From NCBI GenBank assembly GCA_934183305.1, contig CAKPSF010000002.1:174995-238994 (forward strand): 64,000 nt of DNA. Reading direction: 5' to 3'. This DNA comes from an uncultured Clostridia bacterium. Its GTDB lineage: Bacteria > Bacillota > Clostridia > TANB77 > CAG-508. How positions within the stretch are numbered: the stretch's first letter is position 1; each line of letters opens with the position of its first letter. The notes beneath the pieces are model-generated. The model did not search any database, was not told the origin of the DNA, and was given only the letters and a program-made list of their open reading frames with translations. The position numbers and the translations under genes were made by a program. Positions 24,380 through 36,096 of the stretch are shown piece by piece.

Positions 24380-26539
24380 TTACTTTCTACGAGCGAACTT
24401 TTTCTCAATATCTTTCTTATCCATCTTAATTGCAGTTGGTCTTCCATGAGGGCAAGTAAATGGATTTGGCAATACTAATAGTTTGTCCATTAAACTTTCC
24501 ACCTCTTGTTTATCCAAAGACATTTTTGCTTTTACAGCTGCTTTGCATGCAACTGTTTCTATAAATCTTTCTTCTATTTCTTGTTTTGCAGTTCTTGCAA
24601 CAGTATTTATTTCATCAAGTGTTTCTAAAAATAATTCTTTTGTATCTAGGTCATAACATACTGTTGGAACTCCATTAAGTTTTATTGTGTTTTCGCCAAA
24701 TTCCTCAATGTCAAATCCTGCTTTTTCGAATATTTCCATATTATCTCTTGCTATATCCATTTCTTTATGTGTTAAAGTTATAACGTCTGGTAATAGCAAT
24801 AGTTGAGATTCTTTTTCATCTTTAGAATAATAATTCTTCTTTATTTTTTCATACATAATTCTTTCATGTGCTGCATGTTGGTCTATTATGTACATTTCAT
24901 CTTTTATTTCAATTATTATATAAGTTGAAAATGCAATTCCTATAAATTTATAATTTGGTTTTTGTTTATATTCTTCTAGTTCTTCAAACACAGAAACATT
25001 ATTGTCTTTTATTAAATCATAAGCATCAATTTCCTTTTTATCTTGTGCAATTTTTTCTTCTGTTGATGCTGGTATTTTACCAAAAGTTTTTTCATACATT
25101 GTGTCAAAGCTTTCTGCAACTTTTAAATTATCCAATTCACTCACTTTGTTGTTTACTGCAACATTATCTTGTACATTTAATTGCTCTGGTATATCTACTT
25201 CATCTTGTATGTTAGCCTTTATTTTTGCTAAGTCCACTAATATATTTCCTATTGAGGTTGTATCACTTTTTATCTGTTCTTGAGCAGATAAAGTTTTTAC
25301 ATTTTTATTTATATTCTCTTCTTCGTTTTTCAAATTTTCTTTTATTTCTTCTGTACTTACTACTTGAGTTTTTTCTAATTCTGCACTATTTTTTGCATTG
25401 TACATTTCTTCTATTATATTTGGTTTTATTTCTGTTTTTAAAGGTTCATTTTCTTTTCTGTTAAACAAATTACTAAATACATTATTCTTTTTTATTTCTT
25501 CAACAGCATCTTTATTATCTTCTATTTCTCTTTCTGGCGAAGAAACAAGCTCTGCTTTTAATAATGTTTCTTGTATAGCATGATACACACATTTAAATAT
25601 ATTATTTTCTTCTGCAAACCTTACCTCTAGCTTCGCTGGATGTACATTAACATCAACTTTTGCTGGATTCATTTCTATATTTAAAACTACGAATCCATAT
25701 TTTCCTATTGGTATCATTCCTTTAAAAGCTTTTTCTGTAGCTCCTGTTAAAACTTTATCTTTTATATATCTTTTATTTACAAAAAACATTTGATTACTTC
25801 TGTTGCTTCTTGCAATTTCAGGTTTACCAACTACACCTGTTATACGAATATCTTCAAATTTATAATCCACATCAAGCACACTGCTTGCAATATCTTTTCC
25901 ATAAATTGAATAGATTACATCTTGTAAATTTCCATTACCACTCGTTTGAATTACTGTTTTTCCTGTGTTTACTAATTTAATTGCAATGTCTGGGTTTACT
26001 AATGCTATTCTTGTTATAACATCTTCTATATATCCAGCTTCCGTGAAATCTTTTCTTAAGAATTTATATCTAACTGGTGTGTTAAAAAATAGATTTTTTA
26101 CAGTTATACTCGTTCCAACAGGGCAACCTGTTTCATTGAATTCTAATACCTTTCCTGCTTCTACAACTATTCTATTTCCTACTTGTTCATCTTTATATTT
26201 TGAAACCATTTCTACATTTGCAATAGCTGCAATACTAGCTAAGGCCTCACCTCTGAACCCCATAGACTTTATTGTATCTAAGTCACTTGCTTCTCTTATT
26301 TTACTTGTTGCGTGTCTTTCAAATGCTATTTCCATATCATCTTTTTGTATACCTTTTCCATTATCAGATACACGAATATATGATATTCCACCATTTTTTA
26401 TTTCTACATTTATATTTGTAGCTCCTGCATCTATTGAATTTTCAACCATTTCTTTTATTACAGATGCTGGTCTTTCTATAACTTCACCGGCTGCTATTTT
26501 ATTTATTGTTAAATCATCTAATAAAACTATATTTCCCAT
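24380..26539 (-). CDS. mutL: DNA mismatch repair protein MutL
   Basis: Links MutS mismatch recognition to strand incision. The N-terminal GHKL ATPase has IAAGEVIERP, SIDAGATNI, DNGKGI and ATSKI, then GFRGEALASI. A long variable linker (about 330-520) leads to the C-terminal domain with the endonuclease motif DQHAAHERIMYEK and the CPHGRPT element near the end. 719 residues. The presence of DQHAAHERI means nicking activity is expected. mutS is 10 kb away. Confidence 0.95.
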   Translation of the reverse strand: MGNIVLLDDLTINKIAAGEVIERPASVIKEMVENSIDAGATNINVEIKNGGISYIRVSDNGKGIQKDDMEIAFERHATSKIREASDLDTIKSMGFRGEALASIAAIANVEMVSKYKDEQVGNRIVVEAGKVLEFNETGCPVGTSITVKNLFFNTPVRYKFLRKDFTEAGYIEDVITRIALVNPDIAIKLVNTGKTVIQTSGNGNLQDVIYSIYGKDIASSVLDVDYKFEDIRITGVVGKPEIARSNRSNQMFFVNKRYIKDKVLTGATEKAFKGMIPIGKYGFVVLNIEMNPAKVDVNVHPAKLEVRFAEENNIFKCVYHAIQETLLKAELVSSPEREIEDNKDAVEEIKKNNVFSNLFNRKENEPLKTEIKPNIIEEMYNAKNSAELEKTQVVSTEEIKENLKNEEENINKNVKTLSAQEQIKSDTTSIGNILVDLAKIKANIQDEVDIPEQLNVQDNVAVNNKVSELDNLKVAESFDTMYEKTFGKIPASTEEKIAQDKKEIDAYDLIKDNNVSVFEELEEYKQKPNYKFIGIAFSTYIIIEIKDEMYIIDQHAAHERIMYEKIKKNYYSKDEKESQLLLLPDVITLTHKEMDIARDNMEIFEKAGFDIEEFGENTIKLNGVPTVCYDLDTKELFLETLDEINTVARTAKQEIEERFIETVACKAAVKAKMSLDKQEVESLMDKLLVLPNPFTCPHGRPTAIKMDKKDIEKKFARRK

Positions 26540-26728
26540 ATTTTTCTCCCTTGTTTATATCTAAATTATTCTAGTCGAATTATATCATTTAATTAATAAT
26601 TTGTGTACCCATTTTCCAAAGAATTTACAATTTGTTTTGTGTAACCATTTTTTTATATCTTGAATACTATATATCATATACAAAAGAACAAAGATTTTAA
26701 GAAATTTCACATAGGGAGGTCTGCTAAT

Positions 26729-26833
26729 ATGGGAAATTGTTGTGGCTGTAATAGTGAATTTTTATGGTTCATTATACTTTTCATACTACTTTTCTGTTGC
26801 GGATGTGGCAATAGATGTTGCTGTAATAACTAA
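26729..26833 (+). CDS. Cys-rich membrane microprotein 1 (34 aa)
   Basis: Encodes MGNCCGCNSEF, a short hydrophobic segment LWFIILFILLF, then CCGCGNRCCCNN; 9 of 34 residues are Cys. A GGGAGGT site lies 8 nt before the ATG. It shares the plan with the next gene: Cys-rich head, one short helix, and a CCGCGN tail. It recalls the small YjcZ-like sporulation proteins in size and helix, but those lack the Cys clusters. Metal binding or cross-linking at a spore or membrane surface is possible; the sequence does not show which. Confidence 0.7.
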   Translation: MGNCCGCNSEFLWFIILFILLFCCGCGNRCCCNN

Positions 26834-26885
26834 TTGCCCTAGACAAGAAAAATGTACATTTTTAAGTTGAAAGGGGGGAATTTAG

Positions 26886-27011
26886 ATGCCTGAAAACAGA
26901 GGATGCGGATGTGGCGGTTTCGGTTTTGGTGGAGATTGCTGCTGGATAATCATATTAATAATAATACTTTTCTGCTGCTGCGGATGTGGTAACAACGGTT
27001 GCGGTTGCTAG
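26886..27011 (+). CDS. Cys-rich membrane microprotein 2 (41 aa)
   Basis: Encodes MPENRGCGCGGFGFGGDCC, a hydrophobic IIILIIILF helix and a CCCGCGNNGCGC tail. The ribosome site is GAAAGGGGGG. Same layout as the gene 52 bp upstream, so the pair arose by duplication and is probably one transcript, ended by the terminator at 27027-27060. GC content is well above the surrounding DNA because of Gly and Cys codons (GGC, TGC). Confidence 0.7.
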   Translation: MPENRGCGCGGFGFGGDCCWIIILIIILFCCCGCGNNGCGC

Positions 27012-27026
27012 TATTTAAACACATAA

Positions 27027-27060
27027 AAAATCCTGACCTAAATAAATAAGTCAGGATTTT
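27027..27060. terminator. Bidirectional terminator between the microproteins and the surface protein
   Basis: A perfect 11-bp stem AAAATCCTGAC/GTCAGGATTTT (27027-27037 with 27050-27060), T-tracts on both sides. Confidence 0.85.
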
Positions 27061-27063
27061 GCT

Positions 27064-28956
27064 TTATTTTATATCTTTATATTTTCCATATTTAACTTTT
27101 GAAATTATTGCAACAACTAATATTGCTATTCCAATTATTGACATGAACGCAATACCCGTTTGTGGTAATTTGCTATCGTTTTTAATTGTGGTATCATCGT
27201 CTTTATCTGTTGTTTTATCAATTTCGTCTGACGCATTGGTTGATTTTCCACTTCCATCCATTGTGTAAACTTCTGCCTCATATACTGTTTTAGTATCCAT
27301 TACTAGTTTTCCCCATAACGCAAATTTCTTTGTTCCTGTAAACTCAGATAAGTCTTTTTCAAATTTTCCATCTGTTGTTTCTATCCAATTTGCATCATTA
27401 TATTGTGGCAATATTTGTTTATATCTTGTTAAAAATTCAGCATATGTTATTTCTGAATTTTGATATTCTTCTTTTAGTGCTGTTAATTGGCTATATTGTT
27501 CATCAGTTACTTCTACAAATTGATAGTATAGTTGATAACTTCCATTATAGTTCTTTACAGTTATACTTGATTTTCCATTAAATATTATAAATGGGAAAGA
27601 TAAGTATTGTGTTGTGTCTTCGTTTTGTTTGTCATCTACGTTTGCACTTGTTCCATTTGCATAGGCATATGCCTCACTAAGATATTGTACATATAATGTT
27701 TTACAACTTAATTCTGCTTTATTTCCTGCGTTATCTGTAATATTTCCGCCCTCATAGCTCACAGAAGTAATAGCTCCAACATCTCCTTTTTGTATTGTAT
27801 AATCATATACAATATCTTTTCCAGAAACTGCTCCACTTTTTATTGTTCTTTCTTCTCCATCTCCACATTTTATTTTTAATGTAGGAGCTGTTCCTTTTAT
27901 ATCTTCACTAAACGTTACTATTATTTGTATTTTTCCACCTGTTGGTATGCTATATTTATTAGTTGTTTTATCCCAATAATTTAAAACACTACTATATTTT
28001 ATTACCATTGATTCTACTTTAGGAGCTGTTATATCTGTTCCACTACTTGCTTTATTCCAGTTAGCTATATAATCAAATTTAATTTTATTATCTTCTGCAT
28101 ATTGTTTTGATACTTGACCATCATTACCGTAAATGGTTAATTTAGGGCACTCCCAAAAAACTCCCGCTTCTATTGTTGCTACTGTGTCAGGTATAAGAAT
28201 TTTTGTTAGATTACTGCATCCTCTAAAAGCCCCATCTATTGAATAACTTGCTTTTAGAGTTGTAACCGTTTTCGGCAATTTAACACTTGTTAGTCCTGTG
28301 CAATCTTTAAATGTGCTATCATTAATAATAGAAATATTATTAGATAATGTTAGCGTAGTAACTCCTGAACATCCTGCAAAAGCATAGCTTCCAATACTTG
28401 TAACATTATTTGGTATTATTAATTGTTTTAAACCTGTGCATTTTTGAAAAGCGCCAGATCCTATGCTTGTTACTCCTGTTCCTATTGAAAGCGTAGTAAC
28501 TCCTGAACATCCTGCAAAAGCATAGTTTCCAATGCTTGTAACATTATTTGGAATTGTAATATCTTTTAATCCTTTGCAATTATCAAAGGCACTGTTACCA
28601 ATTTCTTTAATTGTATTTGGAATTGTAACTCCTTGTAATCCATAACATGCTTCAAATGTTCCTTCACCATAATATTTATTAGTATGGTCATAACTAACTG
28701 CTCCTAGTTTTTTTACTGTATATCCATCTATGGTTGATGGTATTGATAAAGTACCTGTAATATCTGCCTTATTAGAACACATTAAAGTTACTATTTCATT
28801 ATTGCTGTCTAATTCATATTCCCATTTCACATCAACTCCTGTTGAGGTCTTTGTGGTTTCTGTTGCTTGAGTTGCTTTTGCATTTACAATACTTGGAATT
28901 AGAAGTAATGCGGTTACTACAATAAGCATTAATAAAATTCTTTTGTTTTTTAACAT
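27064..28956 (-). CDS. LPXTG-anchored leucine-rich-repeat (BspA-like) surface protein
   Basis: 630 residues. A signal peptide (KNKRILLMLIVVTALLL, cleavage near VNA-KA) is followed by a BspA/LRR_5 block, about residues 60-290, with ~23-residue units such as LKDITIPNNVTSIGNYAFAG. An Ig-like part follows (about 310-430), then a stalk. The C-terminus is a sortase signal: LPQTG, hydrophobic helix, and a basic tail (KVKYGKYKDIK). It should be linked covalently to the wall and face outward, perhaps for adhesion. Two repeat units are almost identical at DNA level. A TTGACA-17-TAAAAT promoter precedes it. No sortase gene is in the window. Confidence 0.88.
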   Translation of the reverse strand: MLKNKRILLMLIVVTALLLIPSIVNAKATQATETTKTSTGVDVKWEYELDSNNEIVTLMCSNKADITGTLSIPSTIDGYTVKKLGAVSYDHTNKYYGEGTFEACYGLQGVTIPNTIKEIGNSAFDNCKGLKDITIPNNVTSIGNYAFAGCSGVTTLSIGTGVTSIGSGAFQKCTGLKQLIIPNNVTSIGSYAFAGCSGVTTLTLSNNISIINDSTFKDCTGLTSVKLPKTVTTLKASYSIDGAFRGCSNLTKILIPDTVATIEAGVFWECPKLTIYGNDGQVSKQYAEDNKIKFDYIANWNKASSGTDITAPKVESMVIKYSSVLNYWDKTTNKYSIPTGGKIQIIVTFSEDIKGTAPTLKIKCGDGEERTIKSGAVSGKDIVYDYTIQKGDVGAITSVSYEGGNITDNAGNKAELSCKTLYVQYLSEAYAYANGTSANVDDKQNEDTTQYLSFPFIIFNGKSSITVKNYNGSYQLYYQFVEVTDEQYSQLTALKEEYQNSEITYAEFLTRYKQILPQYNDANWIETTDGKFEKDLSEFTGTKKFALWGKLVMDTKTVYEAEVYTMDGSGKSTNASDEIDKTTDKDDDTTIKNDSKLPQTGIAFMSIIGIAILVVAIISKVKYGKYKDIK

Positions 28957-28989
28957 TTTTATCTATCTCCTTTTATATTTTTCAACTAT

Positions 28990-29018
28990 ATTTTATATAA
29001 AGTGATTTTTTTTGTCAA
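28990..29018 (-). promoter_or_regulatory. Promoter of the LPXTG surface protein
   Basis: TTGACA (29013-29018), 17 bp, TAAAAT (28990-28995). Confidence 0.6.
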
Positions 29019-29055
29019 TAAATTTACTGTCTTTTAATATTACATTTGTATTACA

Positions 29056-29093
29056 AAAAAGTCTGAAGTGAGTTTTTTCACTTCAGACTTTTT
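29056..29093 (-). terminator. Terminator of groES-groEL
   Basis: A 16-bp stem (29056-29071 with 29078-29093) built from AAAAAGTCTGAAGTGA and its complement. T-run on the minus side. Confidence 0.85.
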
Positions 29094-29100
29094 ATATTTT

Positions 29101-30769
<1,669 letters not shown>

Positions 30770-30790
30770 TGAATTTCAGTGAATAATTAA

Positions 30791-31084
<294 letters not shown>

Positions 31085-31095
31085 TTAAAATAGTT

Positions 31096-31122
31096 TTAGC
31101 AGTCTTTTTTATTGACTGCTAA
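31096..31122. promoter_or_regulatory. CIRCE-like operator of groES-groEL
   Basis: TTAGCAGTC-N9-GACTGCTAA, a perfect 9-bp inverted repeat. It differs from the CIRCE consensus (TTAGCACTC-N9-GAGTGCTAA) by the same C/G swap in both arms. It sits just downstream of the -10 box, as expected for HrcA repression. Confidence 0.88.
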
Positions 31123-31123
31123 A

Positions 31124-31152
31124 ATTGTATATCTTTTATTAATATAAGTCAA
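31124..31152 (-). promoter_or_regulatory. Promoter of groES-groEL
   Basis: TTGACT (31147-31152), 17 bp, TACAAT (31124-31129). Confidence 0.75.
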
Positions 31153-31266
31153 TATATATTTTTCATATTTCACACACTTTTCACATTTATATATATTAAA
31201 TTATATGCTTTCAGAAATTAGTTTAGAACAAAAATAGATATGCAAAATCACATATCTATTCTCACA

Positions 31267-32868
31267 CTAATTATCTTTTTTTGCTGCTTTAACCAATCCT
31301 ACAAATAATGGTGATGGTCTATCCGGTCTAGATTTAAATTCTGGATGGAATTGTCCTGCTATAAAATATTTATGTGTAGGTATTTCTACTATTTCTACAA
31401 GTCTTCCATCTGGTGATGTTCCTGAACATATTAGTCCTGCTTTTTCTAGTTTTTCTTTGTAGTCGTTGTTATATTCAAATCTATGTCTATGTCTTTCAGA
31501 TATTTCTTTGGTTCCATATAGTTTATATGCTAAACTATCTTTTTTTAATATACATGGATATTTTCCAAGTCTCATTGTTCCACCTTTTTTGTCTACTGTT
31601 TTTTGGTCATCCATTATATGTATTACCTGATTTTTGCACTTGGTATCAAATTCTTCTGAATTTGCATCTTTAAGTCCTAAAACATTTCTTGCAAATTCTA
31701 CTACTGCCATTTGCATTCCTAAACATATTCCCAAAAATGGTACATTATTTGTTCTTGCATATTCTACTGTATTTATTTTTCCTTCTATACCTCTATTTCC
31801 AAATCCACCTGGAACTACTATTCCATCTAATTCTCCAAGTAATCTTTGTGCATTTTCTCTTGTAATTGTTTCACAGTCTATGTACTCAACGTTTACTTTT
31901 ACATTATTAGCAAATCCAGCATGGTGTAAACTTTCTGTTACTGATAAATATGAATCTTCTAGTCTTACATATTTTCCAACTATACCAATTGTTACTTCTC
32001 CATCTTTAACTTTTCTAATGTTTCCTATCATCTCATCCCATTTTTCGTTATGAGGTTCAATATTAGAAAGTTTTAAATGTTTACATACTTGTCTTGCTAG
32101 TCCTTGATTTTCAAGCATTAATGGTACTGCATATAAATTATCTGCGGTTAAGTTTGCTATAACATTTTCTTTTTTTACATTACAAAACAATGATAGTTTC
32201 TCTTTTATTTCTTCTGGTATTGTTACATCGCTTCTACATACTAATATATCTGGTTTAATTCCTAAAGATTGCAACTCTTTTACAGAGTGTTGAGTTGGTT
32301 TTGATTTTATTTCATTTGAGCCAGTTATATATGGAAGTAAAGTTACATGTATATACATTACATCTTCTGCATCTTTTTCTATTCCAACCTGACGTATTGC
32401 TTCTAAAAAAGCTAAACTCTCTATGTCTCCAACTGTTCCGCCAAGCTCTGTTATTACAATATCTATATCTTCGTCTTCAAAACTATATATGTTTTGTTTA
32501 ATTTCGTTTGTTATATGAGGAATTACTTGAACTGTTTTTCCTAGGTAATCTCCTCTTCTTTCTTTATTTATAACATTTTGATAGATTTTTCCAGATGTAA
32601 CACTAGAATTTTTAGTTAAGTTTTCATCTATAAATCTTTCATAATGTCCCAAATCTAAATCCGTTTCTGCTCCATCATCTGTAACAAAAACCTCACCATG
32701 TTCATATGGACTCATTGTTCCTGGATCTACATTTATATAAGGATCAAATTTTTGTATTGTTACTTTATATCCTCTATTTTTTAATAATCTTCCTAATGAT
32801 GCAGCAGTTATTCCTTTTCCAAGTCCTGATACTACTCCACCTGTTATAAATATGTATTTTGTATTCAT
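31267..32868 (-). CDS. pyrG: CTP synthase
   Basis: Makes CTP from UTP with glutamine as nitrogen donor. The synthase half starts [17 protein letters not shown] (P-loop-like) and includes [19 protein letters not shown]; the C-terminal class I glutaminase has GGFGNRG, the nucleophile Cys in GICLGMQ (near residue 380) and the HPEF triad part near 514. 533 residues. AGGAGG precedes the start. The upstream region carries a structured repeat (32891-32950) also found near 40200; the PyrG-specific attenuator was not recognised. Confidence 0.96.
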   Translation of the reverse strand: MNTKYIFITGGVVSGLGKGITAASLGRLLKNRGYKVTIQKFDPYINVDPGTMSPYEHGEVFVTDDGAETDLDLGHYERFIDENLTKNSSVTSGKIYQNVINKERRGDYLGKTVQVIPHITNEIKQNIYSFEDEDIDIVITELGGTVGDIESLAFLEAIRQVGIEKDAEDVMYIHVTLLPYITGSNEIKSKPTQHSVKELQSLGIKPDILVCRSDVTIPEEIKEKLSLFCNVKKENVIANLTADNLYAVPLMLENQGLARQVCKHLKLSNIEPHNEKWDEMIGNIRKVKDGEVTIGIVGKYVRLEDSYLSVTESLHHAGFANNVKVNVEYIDCETITRENAQRLLGELDGIVVPGGFGNRGIEGKINTVEYARTNNVPFLGICLGMQMAVVEFARNVLGLKDANSEEFDTKCKNQVIHIMDDQKTVDKKGGTMRLGKYPCILKKDSLAYKLYGTKEISERHRHRFEYNNDYKEKLEKAGLICSGTSPDGRLVEIVEIPTHKYFIAGQFHPEFKSRPDRPSPLFVGLVKAAKKDN

Positions 32869-32890
32869 AAACTCCTCCTAAATAAGAACA

Positions 32891-32950
32891 GTGGCTTTGC
32901 CACATGTGTGTTTTGCTTTGCAAATATGCACAGTTCAATGTAACTTAACC
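32891..32950. repeat. Hairpin-rich interspersed repeat, copy A
   Basis: Contains GTGGCTTTGCCAC and TTGCTTTGCAA hairpins. The 21 bp at 32911-32931 are identical to 40201-40221, and similarity continues for about 25 bp to the right (pattern ATG.AAC.TA.CCTT). Lies upstream of pyrG. Confidence 0.65.
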
Positions 32951-32964
32951 TTATTAAATAAAAA

Positions 32965-33013
32965 ATAGATTTAAAAAATACTTTCCGAAAAACGGGGTTT
33001 TTTTTAAATCTAT
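32965..33013 (-). terminator. Terminator of the membrane protein at 33071
   Basis: A 14-bp AT-rich stem ATAGATTTAAAAAA (32965-32978) pairs with 33000-33013; T-run on the minus strand. Confidence 0.6.
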
Positions 33014-33070
33014 ATCATTATAATAACATTTTATTTTGGGCTTTGCAATATCTTTTAAAAAAATATTAAA

Positions 33071-33949
33071 TTATCTTTCATGATCTTCTTCAGCTTTGAC
33101 TTCTTTAAGTTCATCTCCATCAACTTCTAAATCTTTTTTTTCCGAAAATTTTCTTGCTTTCATTAATGTTTTTATTAAATCTCTTCTACTCCTAGCACTT
33201 GTAGCCTCTTCAATTATCGATGTTATTCCTTTACTTTTCAAAGTATTTCCTATATTAATTGGTGAGCGTAAATCTTGTTCGGCCTTATAAGTAACATCTC
33301 CAGCAATTACTTCTGTTCTTATTAGTTCTGAATCAGGATGAGAATGCCATAATTTTATGTGCTCTTTACTTTCTTGGGTAGCATCTGAAACTTCTTGTTT
33401 TAATATATCAATAATCTCATCTTGTATCTCATCATCTGTTAATTCTTGCACCTCTTTAGCAACATTTTCGTACTCTATATTTTTATCTATTATATGTGCG
33501 AATTCGCCTATTGAACCCGCAATTAGTATGGCAAATAACATAGCTTTAAGTCTTGTTCTCTTTTTTCCGCTATATTTTTTAGGCATTTTTTTCTTTTGCC
33601 TTGATGGATTAGGTCTCCTGATTTCTTTCTTTTCTATTGCGTGATGTTCTTGGTGTGGACTTTTTCTATTAGGATTAACATAATGAACATTATTGTTGTT
33701 TTTTCTTCTTTGAGCAAATATTTTGTCAACGGCTTCTTCTGTTTCTTTATTGTATTGTTCTTCTCTAGCCTTTTTTTCTTTTAACATATCTTGAATTTTT
33801 TCATTATACTGTTCATATAAGTCTTCTGGCAAATAATAATGATTTTTTCCTTTATACACTCTTGCCTTAATATCTTTATTTTTACTTTTTCGTACTACTA
33901 TTTTTTCTTGAGTACCTTTTTCCACAAAATATTCCAATTCATCTTTCAT
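33071..33949 (-). CDS. Single-pass membrane protein of unknown function
   Basis: 292 residues. The N-terminal ~130 residues are highly charged and partly coiled-coil (KIQDMLKEKKAREEQYNKE), ending with a basic stretch (KKKMPKKYSGKKRTRLK). One transmembrane segment follows (AMLFAILIAGSIGEFAHII, about 133-151). The outer part is acidic and helical with an SHPDSELIRTE motif. The membrane orientation by the positive-inside rule places the N-terminus in the cytoplasm. I do not recognise the family. Divergent from asnB. Confidence 0.65.
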   Translation of the reverse strand: MKDELEYFVEKGTQEKIVVRKSKNKDIKARVYKGKNHYYLPEDLYEQYNEKIQDMLKEKKAREEQYNKETEEAVDKIFAQRRKNNNNVHYVNPNRKSPHQEHHAIEKKEIRRPNPSRQKKKMPKKYSGKKRTRLKAMLFAILIAGSIGEFAHIIDKNIEYENVAKEVQELTDDEIQDEIIDILKQEVSDATQESKEHIKLWHSHPDSELIRTEVIAGDVTYKAEQDLRSPINIGNTLKSKGITSIIEEATSARSRRDLIKTLMKARKFSEKKDLEVDGDELKEVKAEEDHER

Positions 33950-34074
33950 AATAAATATCTCCTTTTTTATTATAAATTTATTATATCAAAACAAAAAAAT
34001 AAATGCAACATGTTCATTTTTTTATTTATATTCATATAATATTTATAGTAAAATTATAATTTATGGAGGTTTTT

Positions 34075-35928
34075 ATGTGTGGCTATTCTGGTTTTTGTAA
34101 TTTAAATAGTGATATATCAACAGCTAACAATATTGATATATTAAAAAAGCTAACTAAAGCTTTAACGCATCGTGGTCCAGATGAAGAAGGATATTTTACA
34201 CAAGAACACATTAATTTAGGACACAGAAGATTAATAATTATAGATGCTGAAAATGGTAAACAACCTATGAGTTTTAAATATAATGATAATATTTATACTA
34301 TAGTATATAATGGTCAGCTTTATAATGCAAAAGATATAAGAGAAAATTTAATTGCTGCTGGTTTTGACTTTAATGGTTATTCAGATACAGAAGTTATTTT
34401 AAAGGCTTTTGCATATTATGGAACTAATATATTTAAAGAATTTAATGGTATATTTAGTTTTGCAATTTGGAATGAAAATAAACAAGAGCTCATTCTTGCA
34501 AGAGATCATTTTGGGATAAAACCATTATATTATACAATTTTAAATGGTACATTAGTTTTTGCATCTGAAATAAAAGCGATTTTAAATTATCCCAACTTCG
34601 AAACTCAAGTAGATAAACAAGGGATTTGTGAATTATTTGGAATTGGTCCTGCTCACACTCCTGGAACCTGTGTATTTAAGAACATTTTTGAAATAAAACC
34701 TGCTCATTATGCAACCTTTAATAAGGATGGTTTTAAAACATTTAGATATTGGAAAATGGAAACAAAAGAACATAGAGATTCATTTGAAGAAACATGTAAC
34801 AAAGTTCACTACCTATTAGATGATTCAATAAAAAGACAGTTGGTTTCAGATGTACCTTTATGTGCAATGCTTTCTGGTGGCGTGGATTCTAGTATAATTG
34901 TTGCATATGCAAGTAAATACTTAAAAGCAAATGGTATGCCACCACTTACCACATTATCTATTGACTATGTAGACAACGACAAAAATTTTGTTAAAAGTGA
35001 TTTTCAACCCAACTCAGATAATTACTACATAGACATAATGAAAAATGCATTTAATACAAATCATCATGCAATAGTATTAGATACTCCAGAACTTGCTCAA
35101 TGTTTAAAAGATGCAATGATTGCAAGAGATTTTCCTGGAATGGCAGATGTTGATTCTTCTATGCTATTATTTTGTAAAAATATTAAAGAATATGCAAGTG
35201 TTGCATTATCCGGTGAATGTTCAGATGAATTATTTGCAGGTTATCCATGGTTCTTTAGAGATGATGCTTTAAATAGTGGCACATTCCCATGGTCTATTGC
35301 TATTTCTGAAAGACAGAATTTATTAAATGATGGAATTTCTAAAGAAGTAAATTTAAAAGATTATATTGATTTTAGATATAACGAAAGTATCTCTGAAGTT
35401 GAATTCGCAAAAAATGACTCTGAAGAAACAAAACAAAAAAGAGTTATTTCTTATTTAACTATAAATTGGTTTATGCAAACACTTATTGATAGAGCAGATA
35501 GAATGAGTATGCATAGTGGACTAGAACTTCGTGTTCCTTTCTGTGATTACAGATTAGCTGGATATATGTGGAATGTACCTTGGGAAATGAAGGCATATAA
35601 AGGAAGAGAAAAAGGCTTATTAAGACATGTAGTAAAAGACTTATTACCTAAAGAAATTGTTGAAAGAAAGAAAAGCCCATATCCTAAAACTCATAATCCA
35701 AGTTATTTAAAAGCTGTTAAAGAAATGCTTACAGAAATTATGAAAGATACAAATGCACCAATAAACAATTTACTAAACAGAAGTTATATTTTAGATATTT
35801 TACAAACAGACGGAAAAGCATTTACTAGACCTTGGTTTGGTCAGCTTATGACCGGTCCTCAACTTATGGCTTATTTATGCCAAGTTAACATGTGGCTTGA
35901 AATGTATAAACCTGAAATTATTTTATAA
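34075..35928 (+). CDS. asnB: Asparagine synthetase (glutamine-hydrolysing)
   Basis: Makes asparagine from aspartate, ATP and glutamine. The start at 34075 is chosen because it puts Cys at position 2 (MCGYSG), the N-terminal nucleophile of the class II amidotransferase domain, and GGAGG lies just upstream. The amidotransferase half has HRGPDEEGY and RLIIID; the synthetase half has the PP-loop LSGGVDSS near residue 265. 617 residues. An isolated plus-strand gene. Confidence 0.95.
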   Translation: MCGYSGFCNLNSDISTANNIDILKKLTKALTHRGPDEEGYFTQEHINLGHRRLIIIDAENGKQPMSFKYNDNIYTIVYNGQLYNAKDIRENLIAAGFDFNGYSDTEVILKAFAYYGTNIFKEFNGIFSFAIWNENKQELILARDHFGIKPLYYTILNGTLVFASEIKAILNYPNFETQVDKQGICELFGIGPAHTPGTCVFKNIFEIKPAHYATFNKDGFKTFRYWKMETKEHRDSFEETCNKVHYLLDDSIKRQLVSDVPLCAMLSGGVDSSIIVAYASKYLKANGMPPLTTLSIDYVDNDKNFVKSDFQPNSDNYYIDIMKNAFNTNHHAIVLDTPELAQCLKDAMIARDFPGMADVDSSMLLFCKNIKEYASVALSGECSDELFAGYPWFFRDDALNSGTFPWSIAISERQNLLNDGISKEVNLKDYIDFRYNESISEVEFAKNDSEETKQKRVISYLTINWFMQTLIDRADRMSMHSGLELRVPFCDYRLAGYMWNVPWEMKAYKGREKGLLRHVVKDLLPKEIVERKKSPYPKTHNPSYLKAVKEMLTEIMKDTNAPINNLLNRSYILDILQTDGKAFTRPWFGQLMTGPQLMAYLCQVNMWLEMYKPEIIL

Positions 35929-35940
35929 CTTATATAATAA

Positions 35941-36077
35941 AAAAAATATATATAATTTTTACACCTTGCTGTCGCAACCCAAAAGTAATACTTTTTATTT
36001 GTGGGTTGCTCCATTTCGCCCTGCGCTTTCGCTTCGGTTATCGCTTACGCGGTGTTTCAAATTATATATATTTTTTT
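35941..36077. repeat. Long nested inverted repeat between asnB and mutS
   Basis: Outer arms of 16 bp (35941-35956 with 36061-36076, perfect) and a further ACACC/GGTGT pair enclose an inner 8-bp GCAACCCA/TGGGTTGC stem (35974-35981 with 36002-36009) and a GC-rich GCGCTTTCGC...TTACGC part. The asnB and mutS genes converge here, so it may serve as a two-way terminator, but its size and internal structure suggest a MITE-like element. Confidence 0.7.
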
Positions 36078-36096
36078 CTAACTTTTAAATTAAAAT

